Source of the DNA: Isoetes taiwanensis | Lineage: Eukaryota > Streptophyta > Lycopodiopsida > Isoetales > Isoetaceae | Direction of reading: 5' to 3' | Assembly: GCA_021234155.1 (NCBI GenBank) | Contig: JAJEKV010000023.1 | Location: forward strand, 10,974,641-11,038,640 | Length of the DNA stretch: 64,000 nt | In this document: positions 52,001-64,000 of the stretch, piece after piece | Layout: every line of letters begins with the position of its first letter | Numbering within the stretch: the first letter of the stretch is position 1 | Position numbers and translations under genes: made by a program | Notes under the pieces: generated by a model | What the model saw: only the letters and a program-made list of their open reading frames with translations | Database searches by the model: none | What the model was told of the DNA's origin: nothing

Positions 52001-54427
52001 GAAATGTTGAAGATACATGTACTAAACTTGCAATATGATTTTATTTTGGGGAATTTAACGTCTAGAAATGTTGAAGATACATGTATTTGGTCTTTGCCTT
52101 TATGAATAGCAAGAATGTAAGGCAAAATCTAATGGGATTTCCACGGTTGATGTCAAAATTAATCAAGAATTCGAAGCATCTTGAAGCAAGATTGGCTGGC
52201 TCAGCTTATTCCTAAAAACATGCTTCAATATTTATATCCACGAATCTATTAAATTCTGTTCATTTTTTGTTTGAATTGGCTTCAAATACAGGTAAAGAGA
52301 TTCGCAGATAGGGTTTCATCTTTGTGCTAAATCCGGTCTTCAGATCTCTATTTATCTAAAATGGAAGCCAATCCAAAAGCAAAAATGTGAAAAATCTGGC
52401 CTTTTTCTGCACAACATTCATCTTTTTTGCTATGGCAAATTCAAATTCTCAAAGAAAAGTTATGTCACAGACAAATAGTCCTCAGCATCAAAACTGGAAA
52501 CGTTTTGAATCTTGTAAATCATTGGAAGCCACCAAGCATTTTATACAAAAAAAGGAACGTCAGGGCCATGTTCACCTTTGTATGCCAATCAATCAACAAA
52601 TATATATTCCAGTTGCTTTCGTGTAAGTATAAGCACTTTTCTATCTGCTTGCATGCTCTGGATTTCTGTAGGCCTATGCAAATTCGCCCAAATTCGGCAT
52701 AGCCCAAAAGCCAAAACCAGTCAAAGATGCGTTGGGTTCGAATTTAATCACTGAATGGGTTAATGAAAACGACCCTTGTCTATATTTAAAAGCTATGAAC
52801 AAAATATCTATGGCAATATCTACACAGCTGCCAGTTCTATTGCTTGAAGAAGCCTGCGAAATGGAAACCTCTACTGGAAAACTGGCTCTGTATTTACCGA
52901 AATTGTTGTTTCTACTTGTTAGAAGAACCCAGGTCATTCTTTCTGAATGATCTTAATCTATAGATACTGTTTCTATCCTCAATCCAATTGAAAGTTATGT
53001 CTACAACATAGCCAGACAGCCAGTTTCTCTGATCGACTTCCACAGCTTTAATGCTAGTAGTTGCCATAGCTTACGCCTCATACTAGCAGATCCTGGAGAA
53101 AATGGGAAGAAAAGAGAATGATCAATCACAAGGAATTTTCCAGATGTAAAAGACTCATGCCTATGGCAACTGCCGTGCCGTAACAAACAGGTCTAACAAA
53201 CAGGAACTTGAAACACTTCAGATCCTTCAAGAGGAATTCGAAACTGTTATTGTTCAAGCTGCCGTAAACAAAAGCTTTAAAACATAGTTAACAAAACTCA
53301 ATACCTTGCACGAGGAGCCATGTCACTACCGAGAAACCCAACATGCCTTGACCACTGCTTGAATACTTCAGAAAACCCTAAGAGGAGCTAAGAAATATCA
53401 ATGGGCGCAAGTCCACATTTCGATGTAAAGCTTTAGGCTTTTGAGCCATAGCAAAATAGGCCGCTTAGAATACTTCAGTGAAGTGGCTTGAAAGCAAGAG
53501 GAAACCATCGCTGAATCAAAGCAGAAAGACAAAAGATAATATATTAGGCTAAAAGCATTCGAATGTCAAGAAAAGATCAGGCCCAGCAAATAGTGGGGCT
53601 CTATAAACCACAAGGCCCGGGTCTACGACCAGAGCTCTGACATGGCATTCAATCAGGCCCCTGTTTTGGGGCCCGAAAATCAGGCCCATGGGCCTTACAA
53701 ATCATTAGCAGAAAGATAAAGCTTGCCACAGAGCTCGCTGCAGACACTAGAGTAGACGTCTCACGATATCGAAGCGGATGTCGGGACCAAAGGAACTGCT
53801 TCAAAAATGTATGCAGCTAAAAATAAACTTAGAAATGGCGAGGAGCATAAATCTAACTCTTCAAGTTCCAAACCTGCAGAGTCGGCCTCTGAGACAACAC
53901 GACCAGAGCCAACAAGTTTTTGGCTTAGTAAATTTCTCAGATGTTCAAGCTGATCCGGCATCCGACACTCATATGCAAACAAATAAATAAATGCATTCAC
54001 AGGGCTATAACTCGGATCAATAGCTTAATTTCCAGATAAGCAAGCATCGGAAGAGCCAAGATCTAAAGCAATCTGTCAAATGATCAAGCCGCCATCAAAT
54101 TCTCATGGTTCAGCATGGTATGGCGGATGCTGACATTCTCAATGGCGCTGTCGACAGCCAAACCCATCTGCAAGAAAAAAACATAATTAGTCACAAAGAA
54201 AGGCCATTAAAATACGACAATAAAGTAATCGCAAAGGAGCTTACCGTTGCGCAGACTCTGGCCGGTTCTTCTTAAATAGGTGCAAACAATGTTCTAGAAT
54301 TGATTAGAACATTTGAAAGCACGAAGTTCCACCATTCCAGAACATCCTAGAATGCCTTGCAATAAAGGTGCCATTAGTTCCTTGCGTCTTAACAATAAAA
54401 AAAACAAACAAACATTGAACAATGGAA
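52001..54427. other. intergenic, nothing recognised
   Basis: Short open frames near 52387-52950 and 53778-53990 have no recognisable motif. No RNA gene is seen. Confidence 0.35.
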
Positions 54428-54789
54428 GCAAAGGAGAGTTGGTTAAGGGGTACGTGTGGGAACTATGCCACCACAAGTTCGATCCTCTCACAATACAAAA
54501 AATTTTTGTCCAAAAGTGAGAGATCCCCAAACAAACGAACGGCTAAGATCGGCCACCAGGGCACCACCAAGAACCTCTGGAAGCCACCAGGTCCGACAGC
54601 TGAGATCGCACGGGAGCAAACCAACGAACGGTCAGGATCACATCAACCTGGACCGTAGGATCGCGTCTACATGGATTATATGTAAACTCCCAGGCCATCT
54701 GGGCCGTATGATACGTTCCAAAGCCACGTGAGCCGTCGGATCTCGAACGGACGGCTGGATAAGCGCGACAAACATAAGAACATATATAG
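54428..54789 (+). mobile_element. tRNA-derived SINE-like element, copy 3 (diverged)
   Basis: The head has an A-box-like TTGGTTAAGGGGTACG and a B-box-like AAGTTCGATCCTCTCAC at tRNA-like spacing. The body (54628-54789: GGTCAGGATCACATCAACC, GAGCCGTCGGATCTCGAACG) ends CATAAGAACATATATA, as in copies 1 and 2. A GATA microsatellite follows, as is common after SINE tails. Confidence 0.6.
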
Positions 54790-54828
54790 AGTAGATAGAT
54801 AGATAATGTTAGATAGATAGATAGATAT
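54790..54828. repeat. (GATA)n microsatellite
   Basis: AGATAGATAGATA runs, interrupted once. Confidence 0.9.
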
Positions 54829-57800
54829 GCATGGCATGTATCCAGCATGAGTCCAGGGTTTTGTCTCTTTGGAGAAAGGATTGTTGCATAGCGTGAAGGC
54901 TGGGAGCAATTCTGGGCAGTTTTGGAGCCCAAAATGTGCATATCTCGGCGACCCGAGATCCTTTTTAGGTGATTTTTCTTTTGTTGAAAAGCATTTTGAG
55001 TAAAATTTCCAGTTTGGGTTTGTTAAAGTCAAAACTCAGCCGTATGAGAAACTTATGACAGAAGTTGTGATGCTGGGTCAAAATTGACTGCACTATGTAT
55101 GTTCTTATGCAGTTTGATTCTTGGAGGTAGAAGGCGATCTTTTGAGGCGCAAGCAACGACAAAGGGTCCAAAGTTTTATGCATGAAGAAATTCTCAGGTG
55201 GAGTTTTTTTTTTAATCAATTGAGGTGCTATGAGCTGCCATGATTAGTCTCTATATGATTTTTGTATGTACATATGATAAATTATGCAATTGTTGGAGAC
55301 TCATAAGGCTATGGAAGGTAGCCAGTCAATGAAAACATATTTGAAAGGGCTAATTCTAAGTAAAAAAGGTCTGAAATTACTTGGGAAGTGCCGAGATAGC
55401 TTGAAACCACAGAATTGGCATGTCTTGAATCTTCTTTGCTGGACGTCTACAAGTTTTGGAACTAACCGATCACGTTTCTTTTTCTGTTGTTTATATTTGT
55501 TTGGTTGAATTGTCCCTCGTGGTTTACTATTTTGTTGCTAACCTAACGAGTTACTTAAAGAATAAACCTTTGGAATGGGGCTCAGTTGCCTTGCATGTGG
55601 ATGGAATTAGTGAAGGCTACCATAGATTACTCAGAATAGTCACAAGAATTGTAATAGTAAGAAAATGCATTACTTTGAATGATTGTAATCTAACCAAATT
55701 AGTATGAAATATAAAGGTTGATAACTCTAAAATGGTAAAGGACCTGACAGATTGACCTCTGAGATGGCTCTTAGGTGGATCCTCCTTCATAGAAGTAAAG
55801 GAGAATATGAGCACCTAGGTAGCTAATCGGTAAGTTGAATATGAAGCTCAAGAATTGTGTCATCTGTGTTGTTTTGGCTCCTAAAGGTGGAGCTATGATT
55901 CATAATAATGTGGCAAGGATTACATGCAGTTGCAGTCATCATGTTATATTGATTATTAAGTGGAAGTGCTGGGTTTTGAGATTTTCCATTAGTTGCATGT
56001 TTAAATCTCTTTGCTATGGAAAGTAGGTTCATAGTGAAATATATTAAAACCATAGCCCATGATTGAATTATAACTATTAAGATGGAACTTTTGAAGGTAA
56101 GGCATGATATGGGATTGAGTAATTTGGCCAAGAGAGTCATAGGAAGCTTATGGAAGGAAGGAAGGAAGGAAGGAAGGAAGGAAGAAATTTTTAACGTCCA
56201 CGGAGACTTTTGAGTACGGCTATGGCATGGAGCAGTGTTGCCGTAACAGACGAAGTACATAAGTGTTGGATTCACATCAATATGACAAATAGGCTTGTGA
56301 CTTCCTCGACATGTTTGTACTGCGATCATAGTGCTCTTGGTATGTTGGTAAGGGCAGGGATTCAACATCGATGGTTGGATTGCTATCACGGTCTTCATAA
56401 TTGAGTTGCTACCTCGACATGTAGGATGTATGACTAACTTTGGCAAGGGAATTACATGAAGGTAAACATGGAGCATTGGATAAGCTATGTCAACATGGAT
56501 AAGTTGTATGGGCAACATCGGCAATAATATGATCTAAGCACATGTTTAGCAAATATTCTAATGAGCATCACATGATATGGTCTTTGCATTGTTTCACGGT
56601 TGTCTTGGTATTTGATGTCTATTAGATCCTCCGGGGTCGGGCTTCTAGGTTCAGTGATCTAGGTTACTTCGGTATGCTCATGTTCATCTGTGATTCTCTA
56701 TGGTATTCTTGTGCTTTGTGACACTGGGCGTGTCTTCCTCACAGGTGTAGCTTCCTGGTGAGGTTATGCATCAACTCTTGTGACTCCATGGTAAGAGGTC
56801 CTCCAGCGCCAGACGTAAGCTGGGAAGGGTATGTGCATACGAGGTTCACCCCACCAACTCTGCCAACGGGGCTCAGAATGTGAGCTTGTTGGGCATTTCT
56901 CTGCTAACAGGGCCTGCATGTAGGCTGGCTAAGCTTCCCATTGTCCCGGAGCTATGTTTCTGATGTTTTGTTATTTTGGCTATGTTCTTTGCCTCTGTTG
57001 CTCAGAGTTTAGTATCTCCTTGGATCAAGTTGTCATTGTCATAGCACTGTACTCACATAGAATCTTTTGTTTGCTTGTGCTTATATCTTTGTATCCAAGA
57101 TTCTAGAGTATTTCTATGCATGCAGTGGCAGCCACGGATCCCCACTTAGTCACGAGTATTAACCCCATTTAGTGCATGTGGAGTTAACCTGCAAGGCAGT
57201 GGCCAAGTTGATGGCGGCAATGTAGCCCGGGATTGGGGTTGAGTTCCAGAGCTAGAAGCTCTTGTCTGATTTGATTAGTAGTTATGATGTACATATTGAG
57301 AATATTATGGATGTTAAATCTTTTGGATTTTTGTTGTCTTTGATGAATAATAATAGATCATTCCCAATGGCAAAGCTGTAACTTGTGTCAAGTTTAAGAC
57401 CCATTTAGACCTAGCCTTAAGTTCGACAAGATCCCGAGTTGCCAGGAGGGTCAACTCGGCAGGCTCGTCACAAGTATAAACATGCAAGGTTTGGATTATG
57501 CATCGATTCTTTTTTGCTTGGTATTGCAAATTTTGCAATGCACTATACTAGCAGTTAACAAGGTGCCTATCCATTTCCTATTGCTTTGTCTTGCAAGGGC
57601 TTAGCACCAGAGGTAGCAATGGTTCCTTTTTCATGTTCCACCTTTCCAAAAGTGGCGACCTTCACGTCTCATTTTGAAGAGCAAGCTGGTTGCAAGTTTG
57701 GAGAAATCTTGCTAGATTAACCAGGTTTTCGTATCTGTAGACTAGCTTTGTCTTTACATCTAAGATTCTGCCTCCAATGACCTTAGGTATATGATTTGCC

Positions 57801-59920
57801 TTGCAAAATTGAGATTCTCATATTCTGGCCAGATTATACCTTTTGCTTTGCAAAATTGAGATTCTCATATTGGGTTTAATTTGTATATATCTACAGGGTT
57901 CCTTTTGCTGTAAATCTATTTTGCAGTGTAGTTGAATTCCAGAATGAACCATTAATTATATATTTTTTCTTTCCCAACTTGGTGTGCAAGGTTGTGCAAA
58001 TGATGCATGGGAGCTCTTCTTTGGCATTTACTTTGCAGCATGGCAGTGCAAGACTTGCATTGTACCTAACTGCAGTTTGCATTATTATGTCCTCTAGAGA
58101 GCGGACAATACTTGGTGCGCAAGGTTCTAAAATAATGCGCATGAGCTCTTAGAATTACATATGAGCTCATTTCGTATTTGCATTGAATCTTAACGGAAGA
58201 GGTAATATATTAATGGCATTCTTTGTTCTTCCTTCTCTTTTTATCGAAATATAGAAGAAGCGGTGTAAAAAAAAGAGAGAGAGACTCATCTTGCATTAGC
58301 AATTTGCAGGATGTTTTGTGATGGATCAGAGCAAGAAGACGATCGTTTTTGCAATAGGTAAGCTGGGACATGTCAAAGCACTATATGGCTAAGATATAAG
58401 GTGAATTTAAAATTGTTTTTACATAAATAGAGGATCTAGAAAGATATGAGTAGAACAAGGCCGAACTTAGGTATTTTAGAGCTTTCTTTTAGCACAAAAA
58501 ATCAAATTTAGGGTCGTTTTTGCATAAAGACCAGAATTTTAGGGCTGATTTTTGCAAAGAGGTATCATTTCAGAGCACAAATTTGGGCATGTTTCAGTTA
58601 TGCAGGTCGTTTTTACATAAGGAAGCTTGATTAGTAATGAGATTGCACAGATATCAGCAAATTTAATCAAGATTTCTTGCCAATTTATGGTGATTTTGGT
58701 GGAAGCTAGTTTTTTGAGCTGGTTTTGCATGCACAATAGCTTAAGATATAGTTCCAACTGATATAGTTCCAACTGGAAGTATTCTTGGCTGAATTTGAAC
58801 AAGTTTACAACTACCAAATACTTTTTTCCTCTAAGTATTCACAAAGTCATTGACTTATCCTTGCTGCTATATATCCATCTGATGTTTTAGATTGTGGCAA
58901 ATGCTATCAGAGTTTAGGGATATGAGTGGCATTTCATGGATGTTCATGCGAGTACGATAGTGAAGGATTTGATCTAAAAGAGATTTCAAAAGCCAACAAG
59001 TCCTCTTTTCCTCCAGTAATTATTATGGTAAAATGATGCAGCTAAAGATATTTATGAGAGGAAAAAAAACCATTTCCAACATCTTAGCTACATTCTTAGG
59101 TATTTATAATTGTTTGGAACAAATAGTTTCAATATGTTGTTTATTTAAACATTTGTTACTCTTGCTGAACATTTATTTCACTTTCATAGAGAAATCAAAA
59201 TAAAGTCATCTATTGCGGCCATTCTATTTTTTGCAGGTCAAAACTTTTTAAATCCTTTTTGTCAATCACTGGAATAAAAAAGGGTTGCTACGATTGAGGG
59301 TATGGCAAAATGTAAATGGAAAACGACAGATGAGCAGATAGTACATGGCATAATAAGGGTTTCCATAGCTTGCTTTTGATTAAAAGGTAGCTTAATTCTT
59401 ATAATTTCTGCCCCTGGATAGTTGGGTATGCAATTCATGTACATCCAATTGAAGTACATCTTATTTTGTTTCTATCATTTGTGATAGTATTGCTGAAAGA
59501 AATGGTGATCCTGCACATCAAGAGCTCGATCATGTATTAAGACAAACAATTCATGTTAGTTCATTTTGGGCATGCAATTTATGTAAATCGAAAGCATATT
59601 GAAGCACGGCAAAACCTTCCACAGTAGTAACTTGCAAACTTATTTCATTTCTATATATAAACCGACTTGTAAGTAGCGTTTGGGGATCGAGTTCTTTACT
59701 ACCACCCACTGGGATGCTGCCATCAGGTTGCGTGTCACGGCAGGTTGGAATTCCATCGGATAAGGTCAGCAAGGCATTTTTCATCTCTATATCATTGAAA
59801 TCAAAGATTAGAAGGTTGGAAGCATTGGCGCACTTGATTGTGGTGAAAATGCTTGCTTTATAGATAGTGCATTTGTCAGTAAGCGCGCCATCTCTAGAAG
59901 CCAGGTTGAGCATCCCAGTT
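54829..59920. other. intergenic, nothing firmly recognised
   Basis: About 5 kb without a supported gene. The open frame on the minus strand at 55823-56524 spans a GGAA microsatellite and has no protein-like composition. At 57797 and 57848 CTTTGCAAAATTGAGATTCT-type phrases repeat. Parts near 56600-57250 are GC-richer and may be old retroelement, without a diagnostic motif. Confidence 0.4.
56152..56185. repeat. (GGAA)n microsatellite
   Basis: Eight tandem GGAA units. Confidence 0.95.
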
Positions 59921-59928
59921 ATGCCGAA

Positions 59929-62428
59929 GTGATTGATGGTCAGGAGATCTCCTCGGGTGCAGTCACAGAATGTATTGTGCCTCTTCAGGTTTTGTTCGAG
60001 GGAGTTTCTTGTAGCGTTTCCTTCAATCTCATCACTAGCCCACATGCTCTAGTGGTCTTGGGTCTGCCTTGGCTCAAGCTACATAATCCACAGATTGATT
60101 GGCATACTAGATCATTTCGATTTGCTGGTTCTAGATCTAGTTCCAGTAAATCTGCAGTTCAGGCCTCTGCATCAGCATCGATTTCAGTCCCTACAGTATC
60201 ATGGACTCCTGATTTCGTCCTTGCTATTCCTATTTATGTGCCATGTTTTGACTGAACTCTTTTCTCTGCTCCAATTTATGCCCCAGATTCTGATCATGCT
60301 TTCGATCATGCTCCAATTCCTGCTCCTGCTCCTGTAGAGGCTTCCTCATGCCCTAAGTTTTGTATCTCGAAGATTTCACTTCACGAGTTTATTAAATATG
60401 GAAGGCAAGATCTAAGTTCAATATTTGCAATCCAGGTTCATCCATCGACTAACTCTGCACCGGTGAAGTCTGCCCAATGCTCCAGATAAATATGGCGACT
60501 TCTCTGATAGTTTTGATAAAATCAAGGCCAGCAACTTCCAGAGCATCGTCCATATGATTGTCCTATTGATTTGCAGCCCGACACAATGGCACCATATGGT
60601 CCGATATATGGTCTATCTCCCGCTGAGTTGAAGGTTTTGTGAGACTATATTGAAGAGAATCTAGTCACTGGTTTCATTCGACATTCTCAGTCCCCTGCTA
60701 GAGCGTTTATCTTCTTTGTAAAAAAGAAAGATGATTCTCTGCGTCTAGTCTTTGATTATCATGGCCTTAATAAAATTACAGTGCCAAATCGATATCCGCT
60801 TCCTCCGATCCCAGAGTTGTTGGAGCGACTCCAAAGTGCAGGTTATTTTACGAAGCTTGATCTTCAGGATGCCTGCAATCTTATCCGGATCTGGGAAGGT
60901 GATGAGCAAAAAACAGCTTTTCGTACTCGCTATGGCCATTTTGAGTACACAGTTATGCCGCTTGAGCTTATCAATGGCCCAGCAGTATTCTAGCATATGG
61001 CGAATGATATCTTCCCGGAGTTCCTAAACACTTTTGTCATCATCTCTTTGGATGATAATCTCATTTATTCTAAGACTCTTGACGAACATGAGAGGCATGT
61101 TCGACAAGTCCTTTAGAAGGTTAGTGAGCACGGGTTATATGCCAAACTTGAGAAGTGTTAGTTCGAACAAGATAATGTGAAGTTCCTTGGCTATCATATC
61201 ATTCCACATGGAGTCCCTCTGGATTCCAAAAAGGTCAGCACTATTCTAGAGTGGCAAACACCTTCATCCGTTTGAGATGTTCAGTGTTTTCTTGGGTTTG
61301 CCAATTTCTATCGGCGTTTCGTCTGAGATTATTCGGAGATTGCCCTTCCTTTGACATGCCTCACAGTTAAGGACGTGTTATTTGAATGGAGTGTGGAAGC
61401 AGAATCCGCTTTCATTACTCTGAAGTATGCTTTCACCATGGCACTAGTTCTTGCTCATGCAGATCCTTTGTGGTCATATATTGTTGAAGCAGATGCTTAT
61501 GATTTTGCTCTTGGTAGTATTCTATCACAGAAGGGGGATGACCATGAATTGCAGTTATTTCATATCAATCGCTCACTGACATCTCATCATCATCCAGACA
61601 GTAATGGGCAGTAGAACGCACTCATCAGACTCTGGAGCAATATTTAAGGTGATGTTTATCAGTTATCAGCAGAATGATTGGGTCGATTGTCTTCCATTAG
61701 CTGAGTTTGCCTATAATAACTCAGTACATGCTTCCACTGGCCAGACTTCGTTCTTTCTGAACTCTGGTCAGCATCCTCATTGGTTAAGTGTCGCTGGCAG
61801 CGACTCTATCAATCCTAGTGCCGAGTCTCGACTTGAGAAACTCCAGGCTCTTCAATCAGATCTTCGGCATCATCTTCACTGAGCACAGAAACGCTATCGG
61901 CATTATGCCGATTTACATTGACAGGCAGCTCCTAAAATTTCACGTTGGTGACCTTGTCTGACTTCTTTGTAAGGACCTCCATACCTCATGTCCCTGCAAC
62001 AAGCTTTATTATCGTTGCCTTGGTCCTTACCGGATCGTGGCTCAGATCAACAATGTGGCATTCCAGCTCGAGCTCCCTCTAGCTGCTCGACTCCATCCAG
62101 TAGTTCATGTTTCTTTATTGGAGCCCTACACAGTTAATACTTTTCCGAATCACGTTCCTCCGCCGCCACCACCAGTAGAAATTGATGATCATGAGGAGTT
62201 CGAGGTTCAAGAGATTTTGGACTCCAAGTTTCTTCGTCGACGATTGTATTACTTTATAAATTCGGAAGATTGCTCACCAAGTGATAGAACCTGGGAGCCT
62301 GCCGAGAATCTGACTAATGCTCCTGATAAAATTGCGGAGTTTCATCGTCGTTACCTGGATAAGCCAAGTTTGAGTACTACGGCCCCAGCTCCGAGGACTT
62401 GTCGCCGTCGTAGGAGGGGGGTGGTGTA
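59929..62428 (+). pseudogene. pol: decayed Ty3/gypsy chromovirus pol with internal deletion
   Basis: The order is a protease tail (ALVVLGLPWLKLHNPQIDWH, about 60050), a Ser-rich linker, then RT from about 60600: [38 protein letters not shown], with the catalytic box decayed to SLDDNLIYS. RNase H begins near 61480 (EADAYDFALGSIL). At about 61590 the sequence jumps to the late integrase core (HHHPDSNGQ, then LPLAEFAYNN), so most of RNase H and the first half of integrase are deleted. The integrase tail (SLLEPYTVNTFPNHV) and a chromodomain (EFEVQEILDSKFLRRRLYYF ... TWEPAENL) follow. Many stops and shifts are present. It belongs to the same family as the fragment at 28323 and differs from the element at 8327. 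Confidence 0.9.
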
Positions 62429-62913
62429 ACAACCATATGGATATTCGTACCATATGAACATGTACAAAAGGTCACACAGATGCAAAAGGGTAGTTGCACA
62501 AGACAAGGCTTAAACTTGCAATCTTCTAGTTGCGAGTCACACACCTTTGCCAAGTGTGCTACCAATATTTGTTAAAGATTTTTATCATATCAATTTCATA
62601 TGCAGAGCTGTTTGCTATTTCCAGGAGGTTCTAGAATATTTTAGAACCTACAACACTTGGCACGATCTCATCCATTGGAGTGGCGCGATCCTGACCGTTG
62701 GCCTAGATATATAAGGAGGCACCTCCTTCATGTCGAACCATTTTGGTTCACTGCCAGTCTTGAGACTTTTAGGCATCTGCCTGCTTGCCTTTGGGCCATT
62801 GTACTCTTGACTCATGTTCATATATCATATTCTTTGCCGATCTTGGCATATTGCTTCTGTATTTCTTGCATATTTTCCACATATTTTCCTTGTTTTTGCG
62901 TAGGTTCGTGACA
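62425..62913 (+). repeat. 3' LTR of the decayed chromovirus
   Basis: It starts TGTAACAACC directly after the purine-rich AGGAGGGGGGTGG following the chromodomain, and ends GTTCGTGACA, which gives TG...CA ends and about 489 bp. A TATATAAGG box lies at 62706-62714. The 5' LTR was not found in the window, so ends and length are inferred from one copy. Confidence 0.65.
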
Positions 62914-63933
62914 TACCCCAAGTTGCGTTTGCGGACGTTCAAAAGGAAAAGATTGCCTACTTAAAGTAGTTTAGTTGTTAATTAAGTATGTAGTAGCTCC
63001 TTGAAGAAGGTAGGTGAATTTTTAGGAATAATTTTGTTTATAGTGTGTCGACAACAATTATGAATGCAGCATAATTGTTTGATCTCATTGTCCATTATTA
63101 TTATTATATATATAAAGAAACTTTTTAGCCTAAAGGGTTGGACTTGATTATTTCTAGTTGTGGACTTAACTAGGATTGCAACTAGTGTTATACCATATGT
63201 AACGTATCGTATACGTACTTAATGTATGCAACGTACTATACCTTGTAATTAACGTACAAATTTTTTAGGTATGTTAAAAAGATAGAGGTATCGTACCTGT
63301 AACGTATGTACAATATGTACAGTACATAAAGTACGTACTGTACGTCCAATTTGTCTATTATTTTCATTATTTACACGATTTTGGTAATATCTTTATATTT
63401 TTGGATTTTAATGGTTGAACTAGCACAAATTGTGCATATTTGAATTGAGCATGTTGGATTTTATAGCCAGCTTAGTTTCTAGCACTAAAACAACCTGTTA
63501 AAATGCCTTTATGTACTTTTGATTGCATGCATTAATAAATGTATGTAGATGATGTTTTCTACTACATCTATATCAAATAATCAGCAAATTGCCAAATCCA
63601 TAATTTGTTGCCAAATAATACAAAACTTGATGGTTATCTTATAATATAAATAGATCAAACATGCTACTGAATTTCTGAAACATTTCTAATTATACAATTG
63701 ATCATATATATAGTGGCAAAACCAAATTGAAATCAGTAGAGTATGGATGAAACTGCCCTTTGAACAACCACCCATTCTAACTTCCAATTTCTAATGTATT
63801 AGCACATAGAAGAAAATTACATATGATAAAATCAAAATTTGTACTTTGTGCTCTATAGCTAAATCAAAATTCATACTTTGCATTTGACAAGCAGCTATAC
63901 TTGACTAATAGAAAATATTTGAGCTTTACTTAC
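62914..63933. other. intergenic / intron; GTAC-rich stretch
   Basis: AT-rich. 63200-63350 is dense in ACGTA, GTAC and CGTACGTA words, many self-complementary. If the exon at the right edge is real, part of this may be intron. Confidence 0.4.
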
Positions 63934-64000
63934 CAAGGAAATCACCTTCATTGCTCTCAGCAGAACTCTCCTCTGAAGTAGAACTATCATCGTCATCTTC
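63934..64000 (-). CDS. possible exon of an acidic protein, runs off the window
   Basis: Read on the minus strand from the window edge, one frame is open and encodes EDDDDSSTSEESSAESNEGD. It ends in CCTTG followed by GTAAGT, a consensus plant donor site. Acidic, Ser-rich stretches like this occur in many nuclear proteins, so no function can be given. The other two frames are hydrophobic or stopped. Evidence is limited to 67 bp. Confidence 0.4.

Noticed and set aside
55823-56524. 233-codon minus-strand open frame
   Set aside because: It spans a GGAA microsatellite and shows no known motif or coding bias.

Overview
The window looks like nuclear DNA of a land plant with a large, repeat-rich genome: one compact host gene with short exons and GT-AG introns sits in a landscape of LTR retrotransposons, a hAT transposon, LINE and SINE remnants, foldback elements and minisatellites. 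I cannot name the species. A non-flowering plant such as a fern, lycophyte or bryophyte is a guess, based only on the look of the chromovirus fragments.

Layout. 1-1320: LINE remnant (ORF1-like region, then an endonuclease start). 6685-8206: two foldback (long inverted repeat) elements. 8327-24704: a nearly complete Ty3/gypsy chromovirus of 16.4 kb, bounded by the 5-bp target duplication CATTG, with LTRs of about 1.58 kb, an initiator-Met primer site, gag-pol with a C-terminal chromodomain, and about 7.5 kb of extra sequence between the primer site and gag. That extra part holds two accessory genes in sense orientation, each preceded by a pair of 67-bp palindromes and a TATAAATA box. The first accessory gene encodes a histone H3-like protein: it begins with the H3 tail ARTKQTARK and ends with a full H3 histone fold, separated by a linker of about 325 residues. 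The second encodes an acidic protein I do not recognise. It is split by a 3.2-kb non-autonomous LTR element (target duplication GGTAC). All genes of this copy carry frameshifts or stops.

25866-27335: a 1.5-kb hairpin-forming minisatellite. 28323-28727: an integrase-tail fragment. 29680-32660 (minus): the only complete host gene, a TMEM135-like membrane protein whose eight exons join into an open frame of 555 residues. 35775-37940: AGATTC-type satellite with a heat-shock-element-like cluster and two copies of a tRNA-derived SINE-like repeat.

39046-49732: a 10,687-bp hAT-superfamily transposon with CAGGG inverted ends and a perfect 8-bp target duplication ATTGCTTT. It has a decayed transposase on the plus strand, an array of at least eight large palindromes, and minus-strand cargo: a coiled-coil/RING-like gene and a protein-kinase-like gene. 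51395-52000: a second copy of the foldback family seen at 7688. 54428-54789: a third SINE copy. 59929-62913: a second decayed chromovirus with an internal deletion and one LTR. The right edge may hold the start of another minus-strand gene.

The most notable observation is the retrotransposon-carried H3-like histone with its duplicated palindrome and TATA promoter cassettes. The cargo-bearing hAT element comes second.
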